Assembly (NCBI RefSeq): GCF_001425235.1
Contig: NZ_LMEA01000007.1
Coordinates: 630,655 to 694,654 of the forward strand
Reading direction: 5' to 3'
Length of the DNA stretch: 64,000 nt
Source: Devosia sp. Root413D1
GTDB taxonomy: Bacteria; Pseudomonadota; Alphaproteobacteria; Rhizobiales; Devosiaceae
Both the position numbers and the translations under genes were made by a program. Shown here one piece after another: positions 20,052 to 27,899 of the stretch (the stretch's first letter is position 1; every line of letters starts with the position of its first letter). The notes beneath the pieces are model-generated. The model was not told the origin of the DNA and searched no databases. It saw nothing but the letters and a program-made list of their open reading frames with translations.

Positions 20052-20184
20052 ACGCTGATCAAAACTGCGGGGTCCTCCCAGACTCCTCGACCGGACGCTG
20101 TTGCGCCTCGGCCAGGTTGGACCAGAGCACAGCAAGCTGTCGTGAAGCTGACGCGCCCTCTCCCAGACGACGGGTGCGCCCTAC

Positions 20185-21252
20185 CTACTGGATGCTCAGC
20201 GCGTCGTTCCAGCGGCGGATCAGCCGGGCCCGCTTCACCTGGTCGAGATAGACCATCAGTCCGGGGCTGACCGGTACCGGCCGGAGCTGGTTGCCCAGCG
20301 CCTGCTGCATGGCGTTGGCAGTGTTGTCACCGATGACGCTGGGGTTGAGTGCCGCGATCTGCAACTGCTGCGCCATGATCGTCTGGCCCTCGGCCGACAT
20401 GAAGAAGGCGAGGTAGCGACGGCCCAGGTCCGGGTTGGCCGCGGCCTTCGGCACCAGCCCGATGCGCGAGGTGACGATGGTGTAGTCGGCCGGCAGGACA
20501 ATGCCGAGATCGGGGTTCCGCGCCGCCGCCTCGGCGGCGTAGGAGCCGAGGATGTTGTAGCCGAAGACGAACCGGCCATCGGCGACGCGGTCGACGATCG
20601 CCGAGGTGGTCGAGTAGAGCTTGACCCCCGCCGCGCCCATCGCGCCGACCAGCGTCCAGAGGTCCGAATACTGCTCCTGGTCGCGCGAGAAGAACATGAA
20701 GCCGACGCCGGAGCGCTCGATGTCGTAGGTGCCGATCCGGCCATGGATCGCATCAGCATTGGCCTCGAGATACTGGATCAGTTCGGCCCGCGTCGACGGC
20801 GGCTTCGACCCGGCAAAGCTCGGCTTGTGATAGATGAACACCGCGGGCTCGTAGGTCAGCGCATAGGCGGTGTTGCGCCAGTTGGCCCAACGCGGCCAGC
20901 TCGCCGATAGCGGCACGCTGCTCTCCTGCGCATAGCCATCATTGGCCAGCTTCACCTGCAGGTCCATCGACGAGGAAAAGGCGAAATCGGCGGTCGGGCC
21001 CCCGGCATCGGATTCGGCAACGACCCGGTCGTAGATATCGACGGTCTGCAGGTCTTCGTAGGCCACGGCGATATCGGGATTAGCGGCCTGGAACGCTGCG
21101 ATCATCGGGCGCGCCAGCGGCTCGTCGAGCGACGAATACACCGTCACCGTCCGCGCCTCGGCCGCTCCACCGAGCGCCGGAAACAGCTTCATCCCCTGGG
21201 CCAGGGTCGGAGACGTGACGAGCAGCAGGAGGATGGCGAACAGACGCAGCAT
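20185..21252 (-). CDS. Extracellular solute-binding protein, iron(III)-type ABC family
   Basis: A 355-aa secreted binding protein with a signal peptide at about residues 1-19 (MLRLFAILLLLVTSPTLA). The mature part starts with the TVTVYSSLDEPLARPMIAAFQ pattern of FbpA/AfuA-like proteins and later has YEPAVFIYHKP. No ABC permease or ATPase is adjacent. It is divergent from a TctD-like response regulator by 89 nt. In other proteobacteria such lone binding proteins beside TctDE are thought to present the ligand to the sensor kinase; that role is inference. The earlier in-frame start at 21288 is rejected because it spoils the signal peptide. Confidence 0.85.
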   Translation of the reverse strand: MLRLFAILLLLVTSPTLAQGMKLFPALGGAAEARTVTVYSSLDEPLARPMIAAFQAANPDIAVAYEDLQTVDIYDRVVAESDAGGPTADFAFSSSMDLQVKLANDGYAQESSVPLSASWPRWANWRNTAYALTYEPAVFIYHKPSFAGSKPPSTRAELIQYLEANADAIHGRIGTYDIERSGVGFMFFSRDQEQYSDLWTLVGAMGAAGVKLYSTTSAIVDRVADGRFVFGYNILGSYAAEAAARNPDLGIVLPADYTIVTSRIGLVPKAAANPDLGRRYLAFFMSAEGQTIMAQQLQIAALNPSVIGDNTANAMQQALGNQLRPVPVSPGLMVYLDQVKRARLIRRWNDALSIQ

Positions 21253-21341
21253 GGCGCGACCATGCCCGCTCCCCTGCCTGCTCCACAAGGGCTATGGGCA
21301 ACGCGCCACGCTCAAACTACCGTGGGCTCGGGGAGCGAGTG

Positions 21342-22013
21342 ATGCGTATCTTGGTGGTGGAAGACAACCGGACCTTGGCCGATGGCCTCGCCGCGGTGCT
21401 GCGCGTCGCCGGCTATGCGGTCGATGTGGTGCATGACGGTGTTTCGGCCGACGCGGTGCTCACGACCGAAACCTTCGATCTGGTGGTGCTCGACCTGAGT
21501 CTCCCCGAGATGGATGGGCTCGATGTGCTCCGCCGCATGCGGGGCCGCCGCAACCCCTCCTCGGTGCTGGTCCTCACCGCCCGCGGGGCGCTCGACGAGC
21601 GGGTGCGCGGCCTCGACCTCGGCGCCGACGACTACATGACCAAGCCATTCGAAGTGTCGGAACTGGAGGCCCGCATCCGCGTGCTGCTGCGCCGCCAGGC
21701 CGGGCTGCACAACTCGAGTATCGCCTTTGGCAGCATCGAGCTCGATACCGTATCGCGCACCCTGTCGGCCTTCGGCCAGACGCTTGATATTCCGGCGCGC
21801 GAGTTGAGCGTGCTCGAAACGCTGCTGCACAAGGCCGGCAAGGTGGTGGCCAAGCAATCGATCATCGAATCGCTCGCCGCCTTCGACGACGACCTCAGCG
21901 AGAACGCGGTCGAGCAGTACATCTCGCGTCTCCGCCGCCGGCTCGCGCCTTACGCCCTCACCGTCCGGGTGGCGCGCGGGCTCGGCTATTATCTCGACCG
22001 GATCGTCGACTGA
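21342..22013 (+). CDS. OmpR-family response regulator, TctD-like
   Basis: A 223-aa regulator beginning MRILVVEDNRTLADG, with a GGGAG site upstream. The receiver domain has the phospho-acceptor Asp51 in LVVLDLSLPEMDG, the conserved Thr79 and Lys101 in DDYMTKPFEV. The C-terminal winged helix ends LTVRVARGLGYYL. It is followed directly by its sensor kinase with a stop/start overlap. By position it should control tctCBA, the adjacent binding-protein gene, or both. Confidence 0.93.
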   Translation: MRILVVEDNRTLADGLAAVLRVAGYAVDVVHDGVSADAVLTTETFDLVVLDLSLPEMDGLDVLRRMRGRRNPSSVLVLTARGALDERVRGLDLGADDYMTKPFEVSELEARIRVLLRRQAGLHNSSIAFGSIELDTVSRTLSAFGQTLDIPARELSVLETLLHKAGKVVAKQSIIESLAAFDDDLSENAVEQYISRLRRRLAPYALTVRVARGLGYYLDRIVD

Positions 22014-23386
22014 TGATGACGCGGCCCTACTCGCTGCGCCGGCGCCTGCTGCTCTGGCTGATGGTGGCGCTGCTCGCCGTCGCGGCTTTGGCGGTGGTCG
22101 ACACCTGGCGCGAGGCCCGCGACACCGCCACCTCGCTGTCGGATCGGGTGCTCGCCGGCTCGGTATTGGCGATCGCGGAGCGGGTGATCGTCACCGAGGA
22201 CGGGGCGCTCGAGGTCGACGTGCCCTATGTGGCGCTGGAAATGCTGACCTCAGCGGCGCAGGACCGGGTGTTCTACCGCGTCGATGGCCCGGAGGGCTTC
22301 ATCACCGGCTACCAGACGTTGCCGACCTCCGACGTCGCGACGGCCGACATCGCCTATTCCGACGCCAGCTTCCGCGGCGAGCCGATCCGGGTCGCAGTGC
22401 TGCGGCGGGCGGCGTCGTCAGGCGTCAGCGCTATCCCCTTCACCGTCACGGTGGCCGAAACCACCATTGCCCGCACGCAGCTGACGCAAACCCTGCTGGT
22501 GCGGTCCGCCATCCGCCTGGCCCTGTTGATTCTCGCCGCGGCGGTGATCCTCTGGCTCGCTGTGGGGTTCTCCCTCGCTCCGCTCTACCGCTTGCGCGAC
22601 GCCATCTCGCGCCGCGCCCTCGATGACCTCAGCCCGATCGAGCAGCAGGTGCCACGCGAGGTGCAGGGACTGGTCGACACCATCAACTCCTTCATGACCC
22701 GGCTGTCGGCAGCGCTCGAGGCGCTTCGACACTTCACCGGTAATGCCAGCCACCAGCTCCGCACCCCGCTCACCATCATCCGCACACAGCTGGCGCTGGC
22801 GCTTCGCGCCGATACGCCGGCCGCAGCGCGCGAGGCGGCGCGAACCGCCGATGCCGCGGTCGTGCACGCCGAGCGCGTGCTGGCGCAGCTGCTGCTGCTC
22901 GCCCGCATCGATGAGGCCGCCTCCGATCGGCTGCAGTTCCCGGTCGTCGATCTGCACGAACTTGCACGAGATCGCACAGGCGACTACGTCGTCCGCGCCC
23001 ATGCCGCCGAGATCGACCTCGGCTTTGACGGTAACGGCCCTGCCCTGGTCCGCGGCGACCCGATGCTGCTGGGCGAACTGCTCAGCAACCTGATCGAGAA
23101 CGCTATCGCCTATGCCGGCCCGGGTGCCGAGGCAACGGTTCGCGTCGCCGCCGCGGAGGACGTGCTGCTCGAGATTGCCGATACCGGCAAAGGCGTTGCG
23201 CCAGAGCAGCTGGCCGCAGTGCAGAAGCGCTTCAGCCGGGGTGACAGCGACAAACCTGGCGCCGGCCTCGGCCTGCCCATCGTCGAGGAAATTGCTCAAC
23301 TGCTCGGCGGTGAGCTGAGCGTCGCCTCGCCGCCAGGCGGCGGTTTCCGCGTGCAGCTCCGCCTCCCGATTGCGGGCCAGCACTAG
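22013..23386 (+). CDS. Sensor histidine kinase, TctE-like
   Basis: A 457-aa membrane kinase. Two transmembrane helices (about residues 11-29 and 167-188) flank a periplasmic domain of about 135 residues of the TctE N-terminal (2CSK_N) type. A HAMP linker follows, then the H-box ASHQLRTPLTIIRTQL with His247, the N-box LIENAIAYAG, and ATP-lid boxes DTGKGV and GAGLGLPIVEE. It should sense a tricarboxylate directly or via the neighbouring binding protein and phosphorylate the upstream regulator. The start is ATG at 22013 or the next codon. Confidence 0.93.
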   Translation: MMTRPYSLRRRLLLWLMVALLAVAALAVVDTWREARDTATSLSDRVLAGSVLAIAERVIVTEDGALEVDVPYVALEMLTSAAQDRVFYRVDGPEGFITGYQTLPTSDVATADIAYSDASFRGEPIRVAVLRRAASSGVSAIPFTVTVAETTIARTQLTQTLLVRSAIRLALLILAAAVILWLAVGFSLAPLYRLRDAISRRALDDLSPIEQQVPREVQGLVDTINSFMTRLSAALEALRHFTGNASHQLRTPLTIIRTQLALALRADTPAAAREAARTADAAVVHAERVLAQLLLLARIDEAASDRLQFPVVDLHELARDRTGDYVVRAHAAEIDLGFDGNGPALVRGDPMLLGELLSNLIENAIAYAGPGAEATVRVAAAEDVLLEIADTGKGVAPEQLAAVQKRFSRGDSDKPGAGLGLPIVEEIAQLLGGELSVASPPGGGFRVQLRLPIAGQH

Positions 23387-23401
23387 CGGACAGTTGTCAT
23401 T

Positions 23402-23439
23402 CGTGCGTCTTCGTGCAATATCATGCACAACCACGCACG
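23402..23439. promoter_or_regulatory. 38-bp nested dyad, probable DeoR operator
   Basis: Two pairs of inverted half-sites share one centre (between 23420 and 23421). CGTGCGT (23402-23408) pairs with ACGCACG (23433-23439), and GTGCA (23413-23417) pairs with TGCAC (23424-23428). The array ends 9 nt before the DeoR ATG and overlaps its expected promoter and leader, so it is a strong candidate for autorepression by the encoded regulator. Confidence 0.7.
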
Positions 23440-23448
23440 GAGTCGCAC

Positions 23449-24207
23449 ATGCTCACCGACGAACGCCACGATGTGATCCGCGCCCTGCTGTTGAGCGATG
23501 GGCGCGTCGTCGCCAACGAACTCGCAGCGCGGTTCGGCGTGTCGGAGGACACCGTCCGGCGCGACCTGCGCGAACTGGCCAAGGCCGGCTACTGCCGGCG
23601 CGTCCATGGCGGCGCCCTTGCCCCGGCGCCGGTGGCGCTGCCGATCTCGGCCCGGGTGGAGAAAGACGCCGATGCCAAGACCCGCCTGGCGGCCGAGGCG
23701 GTAAAACTGCTGCAGCCGCGGCACACCGTGTTCATCGATGCCGGCAGCACCAATTACGCCATCGCCCGTGCCATCCCGCGCAACATGGAGCTGACAGTGG
23801 TCACCAACGCTCCCGCCATCGCCGCGGCGCTCGCTGACCACCAGCAGGTCACCATCATGGTGCTGGGCGGCGTCTACAACGGCGAACTCGGCAGCGTCAG
23901 CGGTAACACCACCGTCGAGGCGGTCGAGGCCATCTATGCCGATCTGGTTTTTCTCGGCACCTGCGCCATCGACCTGACGTTCGGTGTCTCCGCCCTTGAT
24001 GCCGTCGAAGCCGAAGTGAAGCGCGCCATGGTGATGCAGAGCCGCGCCCTGGTGGTCGCTGCGACTGCCGACAAGCTTGGCCTCGCTGCGCCATTCCGGG
24101 TCGCGAGGCCCGAAGCGCTGACCCACCTGGTGGTCGAAGGCGATGCTGATCCCGGCCTGCTCGGAGATTTCACCGCCCAAGGCACCACCGTCCACCACGC
24201 CACCTAA
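23449..24207 (+). CDS. DeoR/GlpR-family transcriptional regulator
   Basis: A 252-aa repressor. The N-terminal helix-turn-helix has the family signature FGVSEDTVRRDLRELAKAGYCRRVHGGA (split: sensor of sugar phosphates follows). The C-terminal DeoR sensor domain shows FIDAGSTNYAIAR, VTNAPAIAAAL and VLGGVYN. The start is ATG 23449, with CGGAG upstream; the frame back to 23413 is less likely. The effector is probably a phosphorylated sugar or nucleoside. It is followed after 19 nt by an MFS permease and likely represses it. Confidence 0.9.
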   Translation: MLTDERHDVIRALLLSDGRVVANELAARFGVSEDTVRRDLRELAKAGYCRRVHGGALAPAPVALPISARVEKDADAKTRLAAEAVKLLQPRHTVFIDAGSTNYAIARAIPRNMELTVVTNAPAIAAALADHQQVTIMVLGGVYNGELGSVSGNTTVEAVEAIYADLVFLGTCAIDLTFGVSALDAVEAEVKRAMVMQSRALVVAATADKLGLAAPFRVARPEALTHLVVEGDADPGLLGDFTAQGTTVHHAT

Positions 24208-24226
24208 GCCGCACTGGATCTCCGCT

Positions 24227-25387
24227 GTGACCGCCACCACGATCGCCTCCGACCGCCTCCTATCCGCCCGCCGCGAGCAGATCGCCACCCGGATGATATT
24301 CCTCGTGGTCGGCATCGTCATGGCCGGTTTCGCCCCGCTTGTGCCCTTGGCGAAACTCCGCCTCGGCCTCGATGAAGGCGCGCTCGGCCTGTTGCTGCTG
24401 TGCCTGGGCCTCGGCTCGATTCTTGCCATGCCGATCACCGGCATCCTGACTGCCAGGTGGGGCTGCCGCGCCGTGATCGCCGTCGCCTCGGTGATCATGA
24501 TCGGCGCCTTCCCGTTCCTCGCTATCGCCGACAGCTGGCTCAGCATGGCGGTTGCCATCGCCGTCTTCGGCGCCTCCCTGGGCACGGTTGACGTAGCGAT
24601 GAACATTCAGGCAGTGATGGTCGAGCGCGACAGCGGCCGACCGATGATGTCGGGCTTCCACGGCCTGTTCAGCCTCGGCGGCATCGCCGGGGCCGGTGGC
24701 ATGAGCGCCTTGCTGGCGCTCGGCGGCCTGTCGCCGCTGGTGGCGGCCATCGCCGTCAGCGTCGTGTCGCTGCTGCTGGTTGGCTTGTCGCTGGGCGGGC
24801 TGCTGCCCTATGGCGACAATGGGCAGGAGAAGTCGCCGCTGTTCGTTCTGCCCAAGGGCGGCGTGCTGCTGCTCGGCATCCTGTGCCTCTTGACCTTCCT
24901 CGCTGAGGGCTCGGTGCTCGATTGGAGTGCCGTGTTCCTCACCTCGGTACGCGGCGCCGATATCGGCCTTGCCGGGCTTGGCTATGCCGCCTTCGCCGTG
25001 GCGATGACCGGCGGACGGCTCGCCGGTGATCGTATCCGGATGGCCCTGGGCGAGCGGCGCGTCATCGTGTTTGGTGGCCTGATCGGCGCCATCGGCTTCG
25101 CCGTGGTGCTGCTGGTTCCCTCGACTCATGCCGGGCTCGTCGGCTATTTCCTCGTCGGCGTCGGCGCCTCCAACCTCGTACCGGTGCTGTTCTCGGCCGC
25201 GGGTCGTACCCGGGACATGTCGCCCGGCCTCGCGATCACCGCCGTCAGCACGCTGGGCTATCTCGGCCTGCTCGCCGGGCCGGCACTGATCGGGTTCGTA
25301 GCGCACCTTGCCACCCTGCCCTTCGCCTTCGTGCTGCTCTCGGCCGCCATGCTGATGGTGGCGGCAAGCTACAAGGTCGCGAAATAG
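24227..25387 (+). CDS. MFS transporter, YbjJ/fucose permease-like
   Basis: A 386-aa protein with about 12 hydrophobic helices. MNIQAVMVERDSGRPMMSGFHG and VPVLFSAAGRTRDM recall the E. coli YbjJ group of MFS proteins. I start it at GTG 24227, 19 nt after the DeoR stop, since the longer frame back to 24143 would overlap DeoR and add a proline-rich tail. The ribosome binding site is weak. Co-transcription with DeoR suggests a sugar or sugar-like substrate; the direction of transport is unknown. Confidence 0.85.
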   Translation: MTATTIASDRLLSARREQIATRMIFLVVGIVMAGFAPLVPLAKLRLGLDEGALGLLLLCLGLGSILAMPITGILTARWGCRAVIAVASVIMIGAFPFLAIADSWLSMAVAIAVFGASLGTVDVAMNIQAVMVERDSGRPMMSGFHGLFSLGGIAGAGGMSALLALGGLSPLVAAIAVSVVSLLLVGLSLGGLLPYGDNGQEKSPLFVLPKGGVLLLGILCLLTFLAEGSVLDWSAVFLTSVRGADIGLAGLGYAAFAVAMTGGRLAGDRIRMALGERRVIVFGGLIGAIGFAVVLLVPSTHAGLVGYFLVGVGASNLVPVLFSAAGRTRDMSPGLAITAVSTLGYLGLLAGPALIGFVAHLATLPFAFVLLSAAMLMVAASYKVAK

Positions 25388-25484
25388 CGGATCGCACATC
25401 TGTGTATTGTACCGCCGCCGGCTTTTGACTGCCGGCGGCGGAAAACGTTATCCTGCCGCCAGGCAATCTCTCGAAGTACCCAGT

Positions 25485-26402
25485 ATGCCGCTGCAAACGC
25501 GCGCGACGCCACCTGAGGGAGCGTCGTATTACAGTGCCGGGTTCCTGAGGCAGACGCTGGCGCACGGCGATCTGGTGGTGGCGCGGACATTTCAGGCCGA
25601 GCGACGGCCGATGCGCGACAACAGCCATACCGCTGAGACCTTCGGTATCCAGGACGCCATTCTCTGCACGGTGCACCTCAAGCACATGGACCCCGGTCAC
25701 ACCTGGTGGGACGGGCGGCACTTGCCGACTTCGGAAATGACCGAAGGCAGCCTCCACGTGCACGATCTGAGGTACAACTGGACCTCCGAACTCATCGACG
25801 CCTTCGACTGTGTGCATTTCAGCTTTCCGCAGGCCCTGCTGCGCGCCGTAGTGCTCGATGATCAGCCGGACTCGCGGATCGAGATCGCAGCCCGCACCTT
25901 CGACGCTGAACGCACCGACCAGACGTTGCTGCATCTGGCGCGATCCCTGTTGCCCGGCCTGGCACGACCGCAGGAGGTCAGCCGGCTGTTTGCCGATCAC
26001 GTGATCTCCGCCGCGGCCGCGCATTTCACCTCGGCCTATGGTTCGGTGCGCCTGGTCAATCGCCGCAACGGCCGGCTGGCTCCCTGGCAGCAGGCCCGGG
26101 TGCTGGAGTACCTGGCGGCGCATCTCGACACCGACATCACGGTCAGCGAGCTCGCCGCGATCTGCCGGCAATCGTCGAGCCATTTTGCCCATGCGTTCCG
26201 GGCCACCATGGGCATGCCGCCGCATCGCTTCCTCCTCGGCAAGCGCGTCGGCCGGGCCATGGAACTGCTGGTGCACACCGATCAATCGCTCGGCGAGATC
26301 GCCGCCGCGTGCGGCTTTGCCGACCAGAGCCACTTGACCCGGGTGTTCAGCCGAACCGTCGGGGTCAGTCCCGGCAGGTGGCGGCATCAGCGGGCCGAAT
26401 AG
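25485..26402 (+). CDS. AraC-family transcriptional regulator
   Basis: A 305-aa regulator. The C-terminal 100 residues carry the two helix-turn-helix units: ITVSELAAICRQSSSHFAHAF and IAAACGFADQSHLTRVFSRTVGVSPG. The N-terminal half has no family I can name and should bind an effector. I use ATG 25485; an upstream in-frame start at 25407 lies in low-quality coding sequence. It is followed 114 nt later by the truncated STAND regulator, in the same direction. Confidence 0.88.
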   Translation: MPLQTRATPPEGASYYSAGFLRQTLAHGDLVVARTFQAERRPMRDNSHTAETFGIQDAILCTVHLKHMDPGHTWWDGRHLPTSEMTEGSLHVHDLRYNWTSELIDAFDCVHFSFPQALLRAVVLDDQPDSRIEIAARTFDAERTDQTLLHLARSLLPGLARPQEVSRLFADHVISAAAAHFTSAYGSVRLVNRRNGRLAPWQQARVLEYLAAHLDTDITVSELAAICRQSSSHFAHAFRATMGMPPHRFLLGKRVGRAMELLVHTDQSLGEIAAACGFADQSHLTRVFSRTVGVSPGRWRHQRAE

Positions 26403-26516
26403 TTCAGCTCGCCGCCGAATTTGGCGCAGCTTTGTCCAAAGCCAGCAGGTGCGTTCAATGGCAGCCGGCGATCACCGACTAGTCCTTGCGGGAGGAACTA
26501 ATCGGGACGTGGCCGC

Positions 26517-27899
26517 GTGCAAACCTGTTGCTCACGTGAAGGGGATACGCCGCAGGCACTGCAGCCGGGGCAGTATCGCTTCGGCCCCTTCGTGCTGGAC
26601 GTGGCGCGCTCGATTCTTACCGAGAATGGGCGTCACATTCGGCTCGGCAGCCGTGCCATGAGCATGCTGGCGGCACTGGTGGCAGCGCGCGGCGAGCTGG
26701 TGCCGCGACGCCAGCTGATCGAGCGGGCCTGGCCAGAGACCTTCGTCGAGGCCTCGAACCTACGCGTGCAGATCTCGGCGGTGCGGCGGGCCCTCAACGA
26801 TGATGGCCAGTCGGCAACCTACCTCATCAACGTCGCCGGCTACGGCTACCGTATCGGCGTCCCCGTCGAACAGGGCGACTGGCATGAACCGGCAGCACCT
26901 GGAGCAGCCCTGCCACGGCACCAGATCACCGCCATAGTCGGCCGCGATCGAGAGGTTGCCGCACTTGTCCGGGCAACCCGGCGATCGCGGCTGGTAACGC
27001 TGACGGGGCCCGGCGGCGTCGGCAAGACCACCATTGCCGCTGCTGCCGCTCAGCGGCTGCACGACCAGCACATGATGGACATCTGCCAGGTGGACTTTGC
27101 CGCGCTGGAGGCGCCAGAACTCGTACCGGCAGCCGCGGCGGCGGCGCTTGGGCTGGAGGTCGACGCCGACGCCGCGCTCCCGGCGCTGCTCGAATTCGCG
27201 CGAGCCCGCGCCTTGACCCTCGTTTTCGACAGCTGTGAGCATCTGTTGCCCGCTGTGGCGGCCCTGTCGCAGGCCATCCTCCATACCTGCCCCGATATCA
27301 GCGTCATCGCGACGAGTCACGAGGCGCTGGGGCTGGCGCTTGAACGGGTCATTCGGGTTACGCCACTCGCAGTGCCGGAGGCGACGACGACGCTGGAGGG
27401 TGCGCTGCGCTTCCCGGCCTGCGCGCTGCTGGTATGTCGCGCCCTCGCTATGCAGCCAACGCGGAAACTCGGTGACGCGGACGCCGTCACTATCCGCGCG
27501 CTGTGCGACCGGCTGGACGGACTGCCGCTGGCCATCGAGATCGCCGCGGCGAATCTGGATGTGCTTTCGCTCGCCGAACTGCTTGGGCAGTTGAGTTCCG
27601 GCCGCGGCCTGGACCTCGGCAACAGACGGACAGCGGCGGCTCGGCACCAGACCATGCGCGCCATGCTCGACTGGACGACACGCCGCCTGAGCGGCCCCGA
27701 ACACCTGGCGTTGCGGAGACTGGCTCAACTCGCCGAGCCGTTCGACCTGCAAAGGCTGGAGCAGGCAGCCGGCGCCGACATCATCGCCAGGTTGATCCGG
27801 CGCAGCCTGCTCGTTCCGGTCAGGCAAGACGGTCGCTTGCTGTACCGGATGCTCGCCAGCACACGCCTTTACGCAAACCAACACCTCAACGAGGTGTAA
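26517..27899 (+). CDS. Winged-helix/STAND-ATPase regulator lacking the TPR half
   Basis: A 460-aa protein starting at GTG 26517 (an in-frame stop lies 18 nt upstream). Residues 20-114 form an OmpR-type winged helix: FGPFVLDVA, the IRLGSRAMSMLAAL segment, WPETFVE-NLRVQISAVRRAL, and INVAGYGYRI. A STAND/NB-ARC-type ATPase follows with P-loop GPGGVGKTT (164-172), Walker B LVFDSCEH (235-242) and [12 protein letters not shown] (333-344). It ends just after the LLYRMLASTRLYA segment, where its paralogues at 27886, 32307 and 41782 continue with about 430 residues of TPR-like helices. It may be a truncated gene or a stand-alone half. The stop overlaps the convergent paralogue by 14 nt. Confidence 0.85.
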   Translation: MQTCCSREGDTPQALQPGQYRFGPFVLDVARSILTENGRHIRLGSRAMSMLAALVAARGELVPRRQLIERAWPETFVEASNLRVQISAVRRALNDDGQSATYLINVAGYGYRIGVPVEQGDWHEPAAPGAALPRHQITAIVGRDREVAALVRATRRSRLVTLTGPGGVGKTTIAAAAAQRLHDQHMMDICQVDFAALEAPELVPAAAAAALGLEVDADAALPALLEFARARALTLVFDSCEHLLPAVAALSQAILHTCPDISVIATSHEALGLALERVIRVTPLAVPEATTTLEGALRFPACALLVCRALAMQPTRKLGDADAVTIRALCDRLDGLPLAIEIAAANLDVLSLAELLGQLSSGRGLDLGNRRTAAARHQTMRAMLDWTTRRLSGPEHLALRRLAQLAEPFDLQRLEQAAGADIIARLIRRSLLVPVRQDGRLLYRMLASTRLYANQHLNEV

